DNA of 64,000 nucleotides, taken from contig NZ_CP042913.1 in NCBI RefSeq assembly GCF_008065115.1, positions 4,003,658-4,067,657 of the forward strand. The letters run 5' to 3'. This DNA comes from Bythopirellula goksoeyrii. Lineage in GTDB: Bacteria > Planctomycetota > Planctomycetia > Pirellulales > Lacipirellulaceae. Shown piece by piece: positions 37,827 through 46,665 of the stretch; position 1 is the stretch's first letter; each line of letters opens with the position of its first letter. A model generated the notes under the pieces. That model searched no databases and was not told where the DNA came from. It worked only from the letters and a program-made list of their open reading frames with translations. The position numbers and the translations under genes were made by a program.

Positions 37827-38828
37827 GCGGCTATGTGGGTTTCTCTGTCCTGTGAGAAACTCTAGGGTAATACAATAAGGTATCTGAAATTCAGTCTTGG
37901 GTGCCGTGGCCAAATACCACGAAGGATGCCACTACATCACAAGGAAAAGTTCCCTCCACTTGGACTAAACAGTAACTACACTTGGACGAATCGGTTGTTT
38001 AACCGCCAGTATGTTCAATAAGACGAAAGTGTCAAGTTGTCGCCCTCCTTGCAAGAAAATCTTGGCCCACGGCTAGTTAAGGTGGGAAGTTCTACAGGTT
38101 GTAGGAATCTAAACACCGAGCACAACATCAGCCTGTTCTAGTGTGTTCTACCAGCCTGCCCTGGTGGATTCCACCAGCTTGAAGTTAGCTCATTCTGATA
38201 AATCAAATAGTAGGAATTGTAACATATCTGCGGTTCGCATCGTCGTATCCTGGGTGAGATTGGGAATCTCTCCCCCATTGAAGGATGCGGAATTCCTCAG
38301 GGTGTACCGCCCAATGTACGAAAAAACGCAAACTCCTAATTGCCAGAAAGACGATTTGCAAAGCCTTCGAGGTGACGCTTGAGCCATTTTTCGGCAGATC
38401 GTGCCGGAGGTAATGTCAAAAGTCGTCCCATCCATTCGATAGATAGGTACGACAAAAACCTAGCGCTCTTGCAGCATTGTTGACCTAAATGTGGATACCC
38501 GCAATTTCAAGGACTCATGCGAACGCAAGTCAAATTGCACTACTTCCTTTGGGGGGATTCGAGATTACCGTCCAAGCGGGAAATAGCTTGGGGACTCATC
38601 ACACACTCAGAGAGCCGGACTCATGCTTTGGCAGATAGGAGGCAATCGGTTTTTCCGTAGCTGGATTCGGATTCAGGGCCCTCATGCCTTCCACCCAAAT
38701 TGCCAAGTACTAAAAGAAATCGCATTAGCCATGGATCAAGAAGCGGGAACAGGTCAATTCCTCCCATCCCCCTTGCGTCCACATTTCCGTTTTCTGAATG
38801 GGATAGATGATCGTCAAGCGGAGAAATC
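37827..38828. other. Non-coding region upstream of the NusG-like gene
   Basis: About 1 kb without a credible gene. It holds the second 17-bp palindrome (38161-38177) and is presumably the main promoter and leader region of the EPS operon. No sigma-54 motif or riboswitch was recognised by eye. Confidence 0.4.
38161..38177. promoter_or_regulatory. 17-bp perfect palindrome upstream of the NusG-like gene
   Basis: CTGGTGGA-T-TCCACCAG has exact 8-bp arms around one base. It lies ~335 bp upstream of the NusG-like ATG. It could be an operator or an RNA hairpin in the leader. Its sequence differs from the palindrome at 36897. Confidence 0.4.
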
Positions 38829-39017
38829 TTAGGTTTGATAACGAACCTCGTGAGCAAGACATACTCTATCGGTGCCGAGTTTTTCCATGGCAGCTGCTTG
38901 GTGATGGGTCACAGCGATACGAGATATGCCGAGAATGGCGGCAATCTCAGTGACCAAACAGCCGAGACTCGTTAGTCTTACAACCTCAAACTGTCGGGGC
39001 GATAGCTGCGAGTTCAT
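38829..39017 (-). CDS. Stand-alone LuxR-type HTH protein (mini GerE domain)
   Basis: This 62-residue protein is essentially only a LuxR/GerE helix-turn-helix: LSPRQFEVVRLTSLGCLVTE, then IAAILGISRIAVTHHQAAAM and EKLGTDRVCLAHEVRY. There is no receiver or sensor domain. The start is the ATG directly before the domain; the longer frame upstream has no domain character. A close relative lies at 42466-42729. Such one-domain proteins are common in planctomycetes and may act as DNA-binding partners of other regulators. Target unknown. Confidence 0.7.
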   Translation of the reverse strand: MNSQLSPRQFEVVRLTSLGCLVTEIAAILGISRIAVTHHQAAAMEKLGTDRVCLAHEVRYQT

Positions 39018-40016
39018 GACTGGAGAGCCAATTAAGCCGCGTGTGGCAGTAGGGGCCCTCCGGCTGGTTAATAACCCGCGGGGCGTTTCCGAGCTGAACG
39101 GCAAGTCGATCGTGCCACACGATCTCTTTGCACCAGCTCAAATGGTGAAAGGTTCCGGCACGCGTTGTTCGGTTGACTATCCGCAACTGCCATTATTGGC
39201 CACCCGATACGTTCACTTTGGAATGGAGGGTTGAACATTGTCACCATCAAGAGTTACTCGTCTATCTAGCCGAGCGCTCCGACTGCGACTTGCATCGAGA
39301 AGTTTTCTAGGCGACCACGATGTTCACGTTCCTGGCATACGACCTAACGTCAATGACCGACATCAATTTTTTGCCGGGACCTTTTCCAACTCTGAGCACT
39401 TATTGCAATTCGATGGTTTCACTCTTTCAGGGGACCATCAATCATGCAAGGCTTTCTTGCCGCGACGGACTTGGCAGAGGCTAACGACTTGAACCTTGAG
39501 GGGATTCGACGGCGGCTAATCGGCCGGGGATGCCTATCCGATGGGTGGTTGGTGGTGAGTGACAAGGGGCGAGCGATAAATCCCGGGGCTGGGATCTGGG
39601 GACTGGGGACTGGTTTGGGTTGGGCACTCGGTGCCATTTTTTTGGCGTTGGCCAAAGAGGAGATTGGGGGGAGCTCATGCGGCTCAAATGTTTTGGGAGA
39701 GCCAGAATTTCGACTCTGGGGTGCCTTTCCTGAGCTTGCCGGGATATCGGCTGAGTCAAAAAAGGCTTTAAAATAAGGCCCACTCATCTAAAAAGGCTCT
39801 TTTTTACTTACCCCGGTAATCGGCGTTGACAGTTTTTGCAAATTCTTCGTCTAATGCGCCTCGATGCCTGCTAGCGTTGCTAGTCCTTGAACGGGGAAAC
39901 AAGGAAGTCACGAAGGGGAAGTGATAGGTGTTGTGTTGGAGTCTCCTGGGACTCCGGCTGAGCCCATGTTTGGCACGGTTTTTATCACAACCATTATCAT
40001 CAAAGGAAACTTCCTC
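39018..40016. other. Non-coding region with G-rich simple repeats
   Basis: No supported gene. Around 39580-39620 a G-rich run repeats GGGGACTGGGGACTGG-like units. The open frames that cross it (for example 39444-39776) have no domain-like composition. The end of the region holds the promoter of the acidic protein gene at 40017. Confidence 0.35.
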
Positions 40017-41246
40017 ATGAACCTTCAGCCTCCCCAAACCCAGTCTTCGTATTCTCGCCCCAGTTCCAATGGGGATTCCTCGGCTGCAAGCCTCGACGAG
40101 AATGACTGCGAACTAGACGAGTATGAATACCGTTCCCTGGAAGACCTCCAAGGGATATGGAATGATGGTCTGAAATATGCGCGATCTTCTTGCCCCGAGC
40201 AACTTTTGCTCTTACAACGCAAGTACGTAGAAGAACGCGAATACTACTCCGACCAATTCAAGCAGGAAGCTCAAGGCGATGAGCCTAATAGTGCTGCCGC
40301 TGAGCCACTGCCAGAACTCGACCTGGCAGTAGAAGCTGTCGCCCAATTCAGGGCTAACGAGGCTCGCGAGAAAGCCCTTTCCGACAACGAAGATCCTGTG
40401 GATCGACCCGCAAACGATCCACCACGAAATGGGTATTCCCCATCCGCAGCCAGCAACGCTGAGGTCGAAAAGTATGCGTCGGGACCTAAAGGGCAATTGT
40501 CCTGCACCGATGGCGAAGCTGAGCTTGAGCCAGACCCGCTGGGCCCGGCTGCTCCCCTAACCCCCGAGGAGTCTCTTGAAGAAGTTTTCTTATCCGAGCA
40601 AGGGTGCGGAGCACCTTCGGGATCCAACAGCGACAGCGGCTTGGAGGATGATTTACCCCAGGAGCCGGCGCCAGAGAATCCTGCAGCCACCGATCCCGAA
40701 CAGGAAGACGAAAGATCCTCTGACGAAATGGTAGCTGAAAAATGGGAGAAAGTAATTCGAGAAGCAGCAGGTGTCAAAAGTACGCTGTTTTTGGAACAGG
40801 TTGACACTGAGATCGCCGAGCAGGCGGAACAAGAACGATACATGAACAAGTGTCGGGGACTCGGACTGCAAAACCAATTGAATAAACTTCCTTGGAGGCC
40901 CGCGAACGTATGTGTTAGCTTGTTACCCGCTGAACTACAACAGGCTTTGATTGATATTCAACCCCTGTATGAGGAGTTAGTCAAGCAAACTGGTCTTTCA
41001 GCCCTGGAAAGGACCTTCGGGACCACCATGGTTTATCTGGCGTGGGACGAAGCTGTCGAGCACCAGGATCTTGGTTCGCAATGCCCTCAGAGAGAATACC
41101 CCGGAAAAACTTCGAGCACCACCAAGAGTGGGCGAAGGCTTAATCAGCTCCTAAAGATCGCTCAGACTAAAATCAACACAGCGGAGTTGCTCCTGAAAAT
41201 CAAAGAATTCCGTAATAAATACAAACCTTATAGTCTCTACAAATAA
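40017..41246 (+). CDS. Unknown acidic protein
   Basis: This is 409 residues from ATG 40017, with AAAGGA about 9 bp upstream; an earlier start at 39921 is weak. The first ~250 residues are strongly acidic and disordered-looking, rich in Glu, Asp, Ser and Pro (for example PAPENPAATDPEQEDE). The last ~150 are mixed and helical (LPAELQQALIDIQPLYEELV, then LNQLLKIAQTKINTAELLLK). The C-terminal helical part may be the functional domain with the acidic part as a tether. No family recognised. It is probably transcribed with the next gene (96 bp apart). Confidence 0.55.
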   Translation: MNLQPPQTQSSYSRPSSNGDSSAASLDENDCELDEYEYRSLEDLQGIWNDGLKYARSSCPEQLLLLQRKYVEEREYYSDQFKQEAQGDEPNSAAAEPLPELDLAVEAVAQFRANEAREKALSDNEDPVDRPANDPPRNGYSPSAASNAEVEKYASGPKGQLSCTDGEAELEPDPLGPAAPLTPEESLEEVFLSEQGCGAPSGSNSDSGLEDDLPQEPAPENPAATDPEQEDERSSDEMVAEKWEKVIREAAGVKSTLFLEQVDTEIAEQAEQERYMNKCRGLGLQNQLNKLPWRPANVCVSLLPAELQQALIDIQPLYEELVKQTGLSALERTFGTTMVYLAWDEAVEHQDLGSQCPQREYPGKTSSTTKSGRRLNQLLKIAQTKINTAELLLKIKEFRNKYKPYSLYK

Positions 41247-41342
41247 AACGGGACTTCGTCTCTGCACCGAGCAACCACGAAAGAGTGTTACCCAATTTCA
41301 GCCCTACCTGTCGTTGTCCTCAGTGAAGTAAGGGACCCCGGC

Positions 41343-41759
41343 GTGAGAAACATGGAAAAACTCAAAAACGTTGACCAAATCCCCCCAGATTCACACGAAG
41401 CGGATTCGTGGTGGTGCTCCGTGAAGAAGCTTCTATGGGAGAAACAAGGTTCTCTGGTGGCAAGCTATCGAACTACAGGCGGAGTCAAACGAGGACCGTA
41501 TTACGCCTATCGCTACCGCGATAAGGGTAGACAACGATCTCATTATCTAGGCAGTTCACGCGAAGTAGTTGACCTTGTCCAGACGGAACTGACTAAAAAA
41601 AGCGCAGCCGATAACCAGCGGCGTTATTTGGATGGTCTGAAGACCCAGGCCCGTAAACAAGTGAAGGAATCCAAAAAACAAATGGAGGAAGAACTCGCCA
41701 AAATCGGACTCACCATGAAAGGTTGGGAAGTCCACGGCTGGCGGAAACTGCGGGAATAG
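41343..41759 (+). CDS. Small basic protein resembling DUF6788-type proteins
   Basis: This 138-residue protein starts at GTG with AGGGA upstream. The core KRGPYYAYRYRDKGRQRSHY with following LGSSREVVDLVQTEL has the G-P-Y-Y-x-Y-x-W/Y-R pattern of DUF6788, a small domain often encoded near mobile or plasmid genes. A long charged helix follows (KTQARKQVKESKKQMEEELA). It is likely nucleic-acid associated, to judge from charge. The assignment is by pattern only. The downstream 41760-42237 region shows no gene. Confidence 0.5.
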   Translation: MRNMEKLKNVDQIPPDSHEADSWWCSVKKLLWEKQGSLVASYRTTGGVKRGPYYAYRYRDKGRQRSHYLGSSREVVDLVQTELTKKSAADNQRRYLDGLKTQARKQVKESKKQMEEELAKIGLTMKGWEVHGWRKLRE

Positions 41760-42237
41760 AAAAATAGGATTCGGGAGCTGGTGGCTGCTAATTCGGAATT
41801 TCGAATTTGACCTGCCTCTTTCACCCGATCCCACCAACGAGCGGGCCCCTCGGATCACGTAGCCGAGCTTCGCACCTTTGCTCGAGAAGCACGCAGGTTG
41901 AGCATTTGCACCCAGAGTGAAAATGCCATCGGGGAGTAGATGTAGCCTTAACCGATTTTCCCCAATAAATTGAGCCCGAAATCGCTCCAAGCTCTGGATG
42001 CCACCCTTCTTAGGGAACTGCAGCTCTCCACCCCAATCGCTGCCTATTCTTTTTTGAAATTACCTGGCCCGTCCGGTTAGGGCGGCGGAGGCGAAACGGA
42101 CCGCCGCTAGCTAGGGTGGATGGCTGTCACGTGCTTTGAAATGCTTAGCTCGTTTGCGGGCTTCGCGCAAGCGTTTGAAGTGGTGGCACCTGGAAGCCAA
42201 TGATCGATCTTGTCTTCGCTAGGAAGTAGGGCATATC

Positions 42238-42447
42238 ATGCCCGCATTCTGCAAACAATCAAATTATTCCCAGGCAAGCATGGAAGATTCTGAAAAGCGA
42301 TGGTGTCCCGATTGCGGCTACCATCTCGAACGACTGAGAAACGAAACGCCGGATGTGAAAGAATTTTACTGCAATAAATGCCCACAACATTGGCGCGAGC
42401 AAGGGACGGGAGAAAAGAGACAATTGGTGAAGGGGGGGTACCCTTGA
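42238..42447 (+). CDS. Small zinc-ribbon protein
   Basis: This 69-residue protein (or 55 from the internal ATG at 42280) has two CxxC knuckles: RWCPDCGYHLERL and KEFYCNKCPQHW, spaced 22 residues apart, as in rubredoxin-like or zinc-ribbon folds. It is not a known enzyme. Its stop is 18 bp from the stop of the convergent LuxR-type gene. The function may be RNA, DNA or protein binding. Confidence 0.55.
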   Translation: MPAFCKQSNYSQASMEDSEKRWCPDCGYHLERLRNETPDVKEFYCNKCPQHWREQGTGEKRQLVKGGYP

Positions 42448-42465
42448 CTCCACGCAATGCTTTGC

Positions 42466-42729
42466 TCAGTTCCAACCGTCGTTTTTCCGTCCGCTCTTGC
42501 GTTTTTCTGCGGCGGAAAGTTTATCCTTCAAAGACGATATCCGGTATTTGATGGCAAGTCTTGTGAGCAATGCGGCCTTGTCGGTTCCCAGACGTTGCAT
42601 CGCCGCTGCTTTGTGATTGTCAGCGGTGGAAACCGCGAGGCCAAGAATGGCAGCCGTTTCCTCGGTTGAACAACCGAGACTTGTGAGCCGGACAACTTGT
42701 CGTTGTCGTTCTGTAAGATGTATTGACAT
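42466..42729 (-). CDS. Stand-alone LuxR-type HTH protein, paralogue of 38829-39017
   Basis: This is 87 residues from ATG 42729. The HTH reads LTERQRQVVRLTSLGCSTEE, then TAAILGLAVSTADNHKAAAM and QRLGTDKAALLTRLAIKYRI. It shares the core RLTSLGC...AAILG...H.AAAM..LGTD with the copy at 38829-39017 and adds a basic 20-residue tail (KLSAAEKRKSGRK). No sensor domain is present. It probably binds DNA as a dimer. The partner or signal is unknown. Confidence 0.7.
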   Translation of the reverse strand: MSIHLTERQRQVVRLTSLGCSTEETAAILGLAVSTADNHKAAAMQRLGTDKAALLTRLAIKYRISSLKDKLSAAEKRKSGRKNDGWN

Positions 42730-43576
42730 TTTTTTTACCGCGTACAGATGAGCAGAAAAGCGACTCAACCCTCTAGGATGAATGCACCCAAGGGTATTCT
42801 ACCCACATTGGATTTGGAATGCAAGCATCCGAAATTCGCGTTTTTGGTTGACCGTAAAAAGTGTGGCAAACTGTTTAGGACTTTGCTCAAGAGTTTGAAG
42901 TGAGGACATCCAGCCCAATATTTCAGCGAGAGAATAAAGGGGGGGGCTTTGCGGAAGAGGACACTACGACCACAAAGCCCCAAAGCCCGGGAAAATCTGC
43001 GGGCTAGCAGGACACGCCCGAGCTCCTTACCGAGAATACACCAAAATACCAAAAAATCAATAATTCGGCATAGAAAGTGGCGGTACACCGTCTCGGGGGC
43101 AAGATCAACCAAGGATGGCACCCCTACTTGATAGGGTACGTCAATTAGCATGCTCTCGGGCAAGAATAACGACTTGCCATGATGCCAAACGACCAACCGG
43201 AGACCCCAAGAGGAGAATCAGTAGCAGACCGACCAACAGGCATTGCAGGAGTTGTAAAGGGGGTTAATTGTCCGGGGGGCGGGGAGGAACTGTTTCGGGA
43301 TTAGGGGGCATCCCTCGGGTGTTCGTCTTCCAATCCCCGGGGCTTCCCCAATAATAATGAGAAAGTAATTACCCCCACGAATTGGCAAGTTAGCAGAGTG
43401 ACTATGAGGTAAGTCTCTAATTGCAGGTGACTTAGCGATTGCCTGGATTCCAACCGTGGTTCACTGCGGGTTCCCACAAGGGCAACTCATTTCGAAAAAA
43501 ATACTTGTTTCTCGATTCGATGTAGACCACACTATGGGGAATGTTCGACGGCCCCTCAGCAAAGGCTTCTATTATT
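42730..43576. other. Non-coding region before the first PEP-CTERM gene
   Basis: About 850 bp with no gene I can support. It includes G-runs near 42940 and 43260-43320. A minus-strand open frame (42765-43196) has an unusual composition and no domain. The last ~100 bp are presumably the promoter of the LTD/PEP-CTERM gene. Confidence 0.35.
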
Positions 43577-44215
43577 ATGATTCGATACGTTCAGCTTGTT
43601 GCTTTCCTTGTTGTCCTTCTTGTACCCCTCCAATCGCGGGGCTCCATTGTTATCAACGAGATACATGCCGATCCGGCTGCGGATTTGTCCGGTGATGCCA
43701 ATGGGGATGGTGTGAGATCTGCCACCCATGATGAATTTATTGAGCTGTTGAACACGGGTTTAAGCTCCGTAGACATCGGCGGATGGACATTAAGTGACGA
43801 TGATACCAGCAGTGTCTTTTCCTTTCCTTTCGCTACTATGATCGCGCCGGGCGAGTTTGTGGTTTTATTCGGTGGAGGTACACCGACAGGGTTTGGTTCG
43901 ATCCAGGTTTTTACGGATGACGGCTCTATAGGTACTGGCCTGTCAAACTCAGGGGATACGGTACAACTGTTTGATGATTCAAGTACCCCTGTGCTAATTG
44001 CTTCTTACACTTACGGATCGGAGGGAGGTGATGACCAATCACTCACTCGATCCCCTGATGGTACTGGAGGGTTCGTGAAACATAGTACGATTCCACCCGG
44101 CAACCTCTTCTCTCCAGGAACTGCTGCGTCCGCCATAGTTCCCGAATTAACGTCGTTTGCTGTATGGTCTGTGCTCGGACTAGTCACGTACGTCGGCGGT
44201 CGAAGACGTTTGTAG
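43577..44215 (+). CDS. Exported lamin-tail-domain protein with PEP-CTERM sorting signal
   Basis: This is 212 residues from ATG 43577, where the signal peptide starts (IRYVQLVAFLVVLLVPLQSRGS). The mature part is a lamin-tail domain: IVINEIHADPA, DEFIELLNTGLSSVDIGGWT, FATMIAPGEFVVLF. A beta-rich tail follows (QLFDDSSTPVLIASYTYGS). The C-terminus is the sorting signal VPELTSFAVWSVLGLVTYVG, then a G-R-R-R-L end: VPE motif, helix, basic cluster. It is a likely substrate of the exosortase at 35641-36636. Followed by a strong terminator. Confidence 0.85.
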   Translation: MIRYVQLVAFLVVLLVPLQSRGSIVINEIHADPAADLSGDANGDGVRSATHDEFIELLNTGLSSVDIGGWTLSDDDTSSVFSFPFATMIAPGEFVVLFGGGTPTGFGSIQVFTDDGSIGTGLSNSGDTVQLFDDSSTPVLIASYTYGSEGGDDQSLTRSPDGTGGFVKHSTIPPGNLFSPGTAASAIVPELTSFAVWSVLGLVTYVGGRRRL

Positions 44216-44378
44216 TCAAGTTACTCCAGCAACAAAAGAACAATTTGACAAGTCCCGCCAATCTGGCGGGACTTGTTTTTTGGGCGAACTCTGAACCGTC
44301 GCTCACTCTGGAAGCCTGGTGGTCGTTTGCCGAGTAAACCTCCTGTACAATCGATGCTTGTGGCTATGGTGCGGACGA
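44137..44378 (+). repeat. First copy of a ~240-bp direct repeat (sorting signal, terminator and flank)
   Basis: This spans the last ~25 codons of the first PEP-CTERM gene, its terminator and about 100 bp beyond. It is matched by 45290-45533 with scattered substitutions. The non-coding flank (GCGAACTCTGAACCGTCGCT and onward) is more conserved than the coding part. Confidence 0.8.
44249..44281 (+). terminator. Rho-independent terminator after the first PEP-CTERM gene
   Basis: An 11-bp perfect stem CAAGTCCCGCC / GGCGGGACTTG around a 5-base loop is followed by a T-run. Confidence 0.9.
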
Positions 44379-44617
44379 CTGGTTGATGAGGGAATCGATA
44401 GGTCTAGAATCCATACTCTGTTCGCTACCAAAGGGTATGGGTTCCCAGCGGTTCTAGTATCAACGCATTAAGAAGGGAGATCTTTTGCTCCAGATCTTTT
44501 GAGGGAGACACGAATTTTCGACTGCGAAATGCTTGACCATGCCTTCTTCGCTAGTTAGGATGGCCCCAGTTAAACACCTTTGATTAACTCGTACCTAATT
44601 TTACTTCAGGAGGCATG

Positions 44618-45370
44618 ATGGCATTTCGTTCTCAGATCAGTCTAGTTTTACTGTTGGCACTTTCCGCTTCTCAAGCTTGGGCTAGTATTACTATCGACAG
44701 CTATAATTTTGACCTCGCTCAGTTCACAGGAGCTGCGGTCACTTACTCTGAAGGGCCTGGTCATAACGTCACATTCGACGGGAAGCGTTGGGACCAAGCG
44801 GCTGGCGTGGATGGGTTTACCACGGGTGAACTCGCCGCTGTTCAAGCTGGAGGTGATCCAGGTGATCAACTCTCATTCAATAGCACCAACCCCCTCGATT
44901 GGTTCCAATTGACCTACGGTGGTCCCGGGCTGATTATCGGTGGCCCTGGCAATAATACCTTCGTCATCTATGAAATTACCAGTCCTTCTGGGCCTTCGAA
45001 CACACCGACAGGCATTGATCCTGAAGGAACGAATTGGACCATTAGTTTCAATGGCAACACTCCTATCGATGCGGCTTCCGGTGCTACCAAGTGGCTCAAA
45101 TTTGACGACGTGCCTGCTGACGGTGGTTTCGCTGAGAATGTCAATCAGATAGCGTTTGATTTATCGTTGTTTGGTTTCAGCCCCGGAGATGTACTGAGTA
45201 CGGTTCGGATTGAAAACAAGTCAACTGGTCCCTCAGGCGCAACTGATCCAGACTTTATCTTTACTGCCTTGGAGTCAACTCCTGGTGTGGTACCGGAATT
45301 GACCTCGTTTGCTGTCTGGTCAGTGCTCGGTTTGGTCACGTTTGCCGGTAGTCGACGACGGTCTTCTTAA
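44618..45370 (+). CDS. Exported protein with PEP-CTERM sorting signal
   Basis: This is 250 residues from the second of two adjacent ATGs, which has better spacing to AGGAGG. Signal peptide: SLVLLLALSASQAWAS. The mature part is a beta-rich exported domain without clear family (WFQLTYGGPGLIIGGPGNNT, TNWTISFNGNTPID). It ends in VPELTSFAVWSVLGLVTFAG followed by S-R-R-R-S-S, almost identical to the signal of the preceding PEP-CTERM protein although the rest is unrelated. Probably sorted by the same exosortase. Preceded by ~400 non-coding bp and followed by its own terminator. Confidence 0.82.
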   Translation: MAFRSQISLVLLLALSASQAWASITIDSYNFDLAQFTGAAVTYSEGPGHNVTFDGKRWDQAAGVDGFTTGELAAVQAGGDPGDQLSFNSTNPLDWFQLTYGGPGLIIGGPGNNTFVIYEITSPSGPSNTPTGIDPEGTNWTISFNGNTPIDAASGATKWLKFDDVPADGGFAENVNQIAFDLSLFGFSPGDVLSTVRIENKSTGPSGATDPDFIFTALESTPGVVPELTSFAVWSVLGLVTFAGSRRRSS

Positions 45371-45533
45371 GACTAATCGAAGAACTGAATAAGAACAATT
45401 TGACAAGGCCCGCCTTTTTGGTGGGCCTTGTTTTTTTGGCGAACTCTGAACCGTCGCTCACTCTGGAAGCCTGGCGGTCGTTTGCTGAGTAAACCTCCTG
45501 TACAATTGAGGCTTCTTGCAATGGTACGGGCGA
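45290..45533 (+). repeat. Second copy of the ~240-bp direct repeat
   Basis: This matches 44137-44378 from the sorting-signal codons through the terminator to the flank ending near a GG(C/T)TTC block. It implies duplication or conversion of the 3' cassette rather than of the whole gene. Confidence 0.8.
45404..45437 (+). terminator. Rho-independent terminator after the second PEP-CTERM gene
   Basis: The stem CAAGGCCCGCC / GGTGGGCCTTG (one G-U pair) has a T5 loop and a trailing run of seven Ts. Confidence 0.9.
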
Positions 45534-45582
45534 AGCAGGGAACACTAGCCCTAATTGGCTTCGAAGCGGAAACTGGATGACT

Positions 45583-45906
45583 TCAGAGGTACTCGAAGTT
45601 TCCTTGCATCTCACTCGCTTCCAGGCAATCGTGCATCAGGCACAGGTGTCGTATGATTTGCCCGATACTTTTTGATTGCGGTGGGCAATAGAAAACTCCT
45701 GCATGAATCGTGCCTTTGGGATGAATTCGCAAACAATCCTGGTCATGGGTGAAGATGACACGATTCTCTTTTTCAGCCAATGCCACAAGTGATCCATCGG
45801 GAGCGGAAAGGAGTTCAGCACCCGCAGTCGTCGTTACGTCGAATCCGCCTTGACGCAGTCCCGCAGCAATTGCCGGATCCACTTGCTCATCCCGATGAAA
45901 CCGCAC
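45583..45906 (-). CDS. DUF5615-family PIN-like toxin (orphan)
   Basis: This is 107 residues from GTG 45906, with GGAG ~8 bp upstream; a TTG at 45939 would add 11 residues. The pattern VRFHRDEQVDPAIAAGLRQG, DVTTTAGAELLSAPDGSLVA, RVIFTHDQDCLRIHPKG and HAGVFYC, then SIGQIIRHL, is that of the Mut7-C/DUF5615 PIN-like proteins. Acidic residues sit in RDE and HDQD at the PIN active-site positions. These are usually the toxin partner of a DUF433 antitoxin. Here the antitoxin gene directly upstream is broken. Likely an RNase-type toxin now free of its partner, or itself inactive. Confidence 0.72.
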   Translation of the reverse strand: MRFHRDEQVDPAIAAGLRQGGFDVTTTAGAELLSAPDGSLVALAEKENRVIFTHDQDCLRIHPKGTIHAGVFYCPPQSKSIGQIIRHLCLMHDCLEASEMQGNFEYL

Positions 45907-45959
45907 CGTCTGCTCCGAGACTTTGAAGTTTTTGCTCAAGTGGCCCAGGACCAGTGTTT

Positions 45960-46229
45960 CCCTTCATCAAGGCGACAAACTCCTCGTGCTGATCTGAGTT
46001 CATCCAGAAACGCCCCACGATGGTCAAAATAGCAAGCAAAGCCTCATGCAATTGAGCCAGGGAAAACTGTGGAAAGGACGCGACAATTTAATCTGGTGAT
46101 TTGCCATGGACTTCCGACTGGGCAAAGGTCCTGAACACGGATGCGCGTATCGGTGATGTAGGCACTCAGTTGTCCCTCACGGTTTTTACGATACTCGATG
46201 TGCTGGATGGGAGTGCGAATAGTTTGGAT
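45960..46229 (-). pseudogene. Broken DUF433 antitoxin gene
   Basis: Three frames together spell a DUF433 protein. The first reads HIEYRKNREGQLSAYITDTR, then IRVQDL. After a shift and an in-frame TAA come GKSPD and IVASFPQFSLAQLHEALLA. After another shift comes YFDHRGAFLDELRS. The order and spacing fit the DUF433 winged-helix pattern (GTRIRV ... GxSPdEI ... fPhLslaqvhaAl.Yy.dHr). It lies immediately upstream of the DUF5615 toxin gene on the same strand, the standard module order. At least two frameshifts and one stop make it non-functional. Confidence 0.7.
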
Positions 46230-46234
46230 TGGTT

Positions 46235-46654
46235 TTATTCTTTTTCGACGTAGCCAAGTTGCCTAAGTGCCAGCCGGATTCCCAGGTCGGCAATTTCTTG
46301 TTCGTTAGCAGGTTCTCCTACTCTCAATTGCCCATGCCGCTCTTTTCGTTTCTGTCCATCGGCAGCGTCTCGTAAGCTGATACTCGTCGCATCTCTAAGG
46401 CCAATCGTATGCCTCACCCAAATGGGTTTGACACTTGCTACAAAACCAGTTGACTGCTCGATGCTTAGAGAAGCTGAAGCAACGCCTTCGTGCTGCGAGT
46501 TGCCCGCTATTGGATTTTGTAAACTGTTTGGTGAATTAATGAATTTCAAGTGGGAGTCAGAATATGGTGGCTGAGTAGAGTGAGTTGCAATAAGATTCTT
46601 GCGCAATTCTTTAGCAGCAGAGAGTGCCTCGTCCATTGACCGTTTCTGTTTCAT
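46235..46654 (-). CDS. Small ParA-partner protein, family unknown
   Basis: This 139-residue protein has AAGGAGG just upstream of its ATG. It starts 11 bp after the parA stop, so it is co-transcribed. The N-terminus is a charged helix (RSMDEALSAAKELRKNLIAT), the middle is polar, and the C-terminus is helical (GEPANEQEIADLGIRLALRQ). Position and size suggest a DNA-binding or adaptor partner of ParA (ParB/ParG role). No ParB motif is visible, so this rests on context only. Confidence 0.5.
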   Translation of the reverse strand: MKQKRSMDEALSAAKELRKNLIATHSTQPPYSDSHLKFINSPNSLQNPIAGNSQHEGVASASLSIEQSTGFVASVKPIWVRHTIGLRDATSISLRDAADGQKRKERHGQLRVGEPANEQEIADLGIRLALRQLGYVEKE

Positions 46655-46665
46655 TCTGTCCCTCC

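Noticed and set aside
39444-39776. 110-codon plus-strand frame
   Set aside because: It is composed largely of G-rich simple repeat translated as Gly/Leu/Trp. No start signal and no family.
42765-43196. 143-codon minus-strand frame before the PEP-CTERM gene
   Set aside because: Atypical composition, no ribosome-binding site, and it overlaps the promoter region of the LuxR-type gene.
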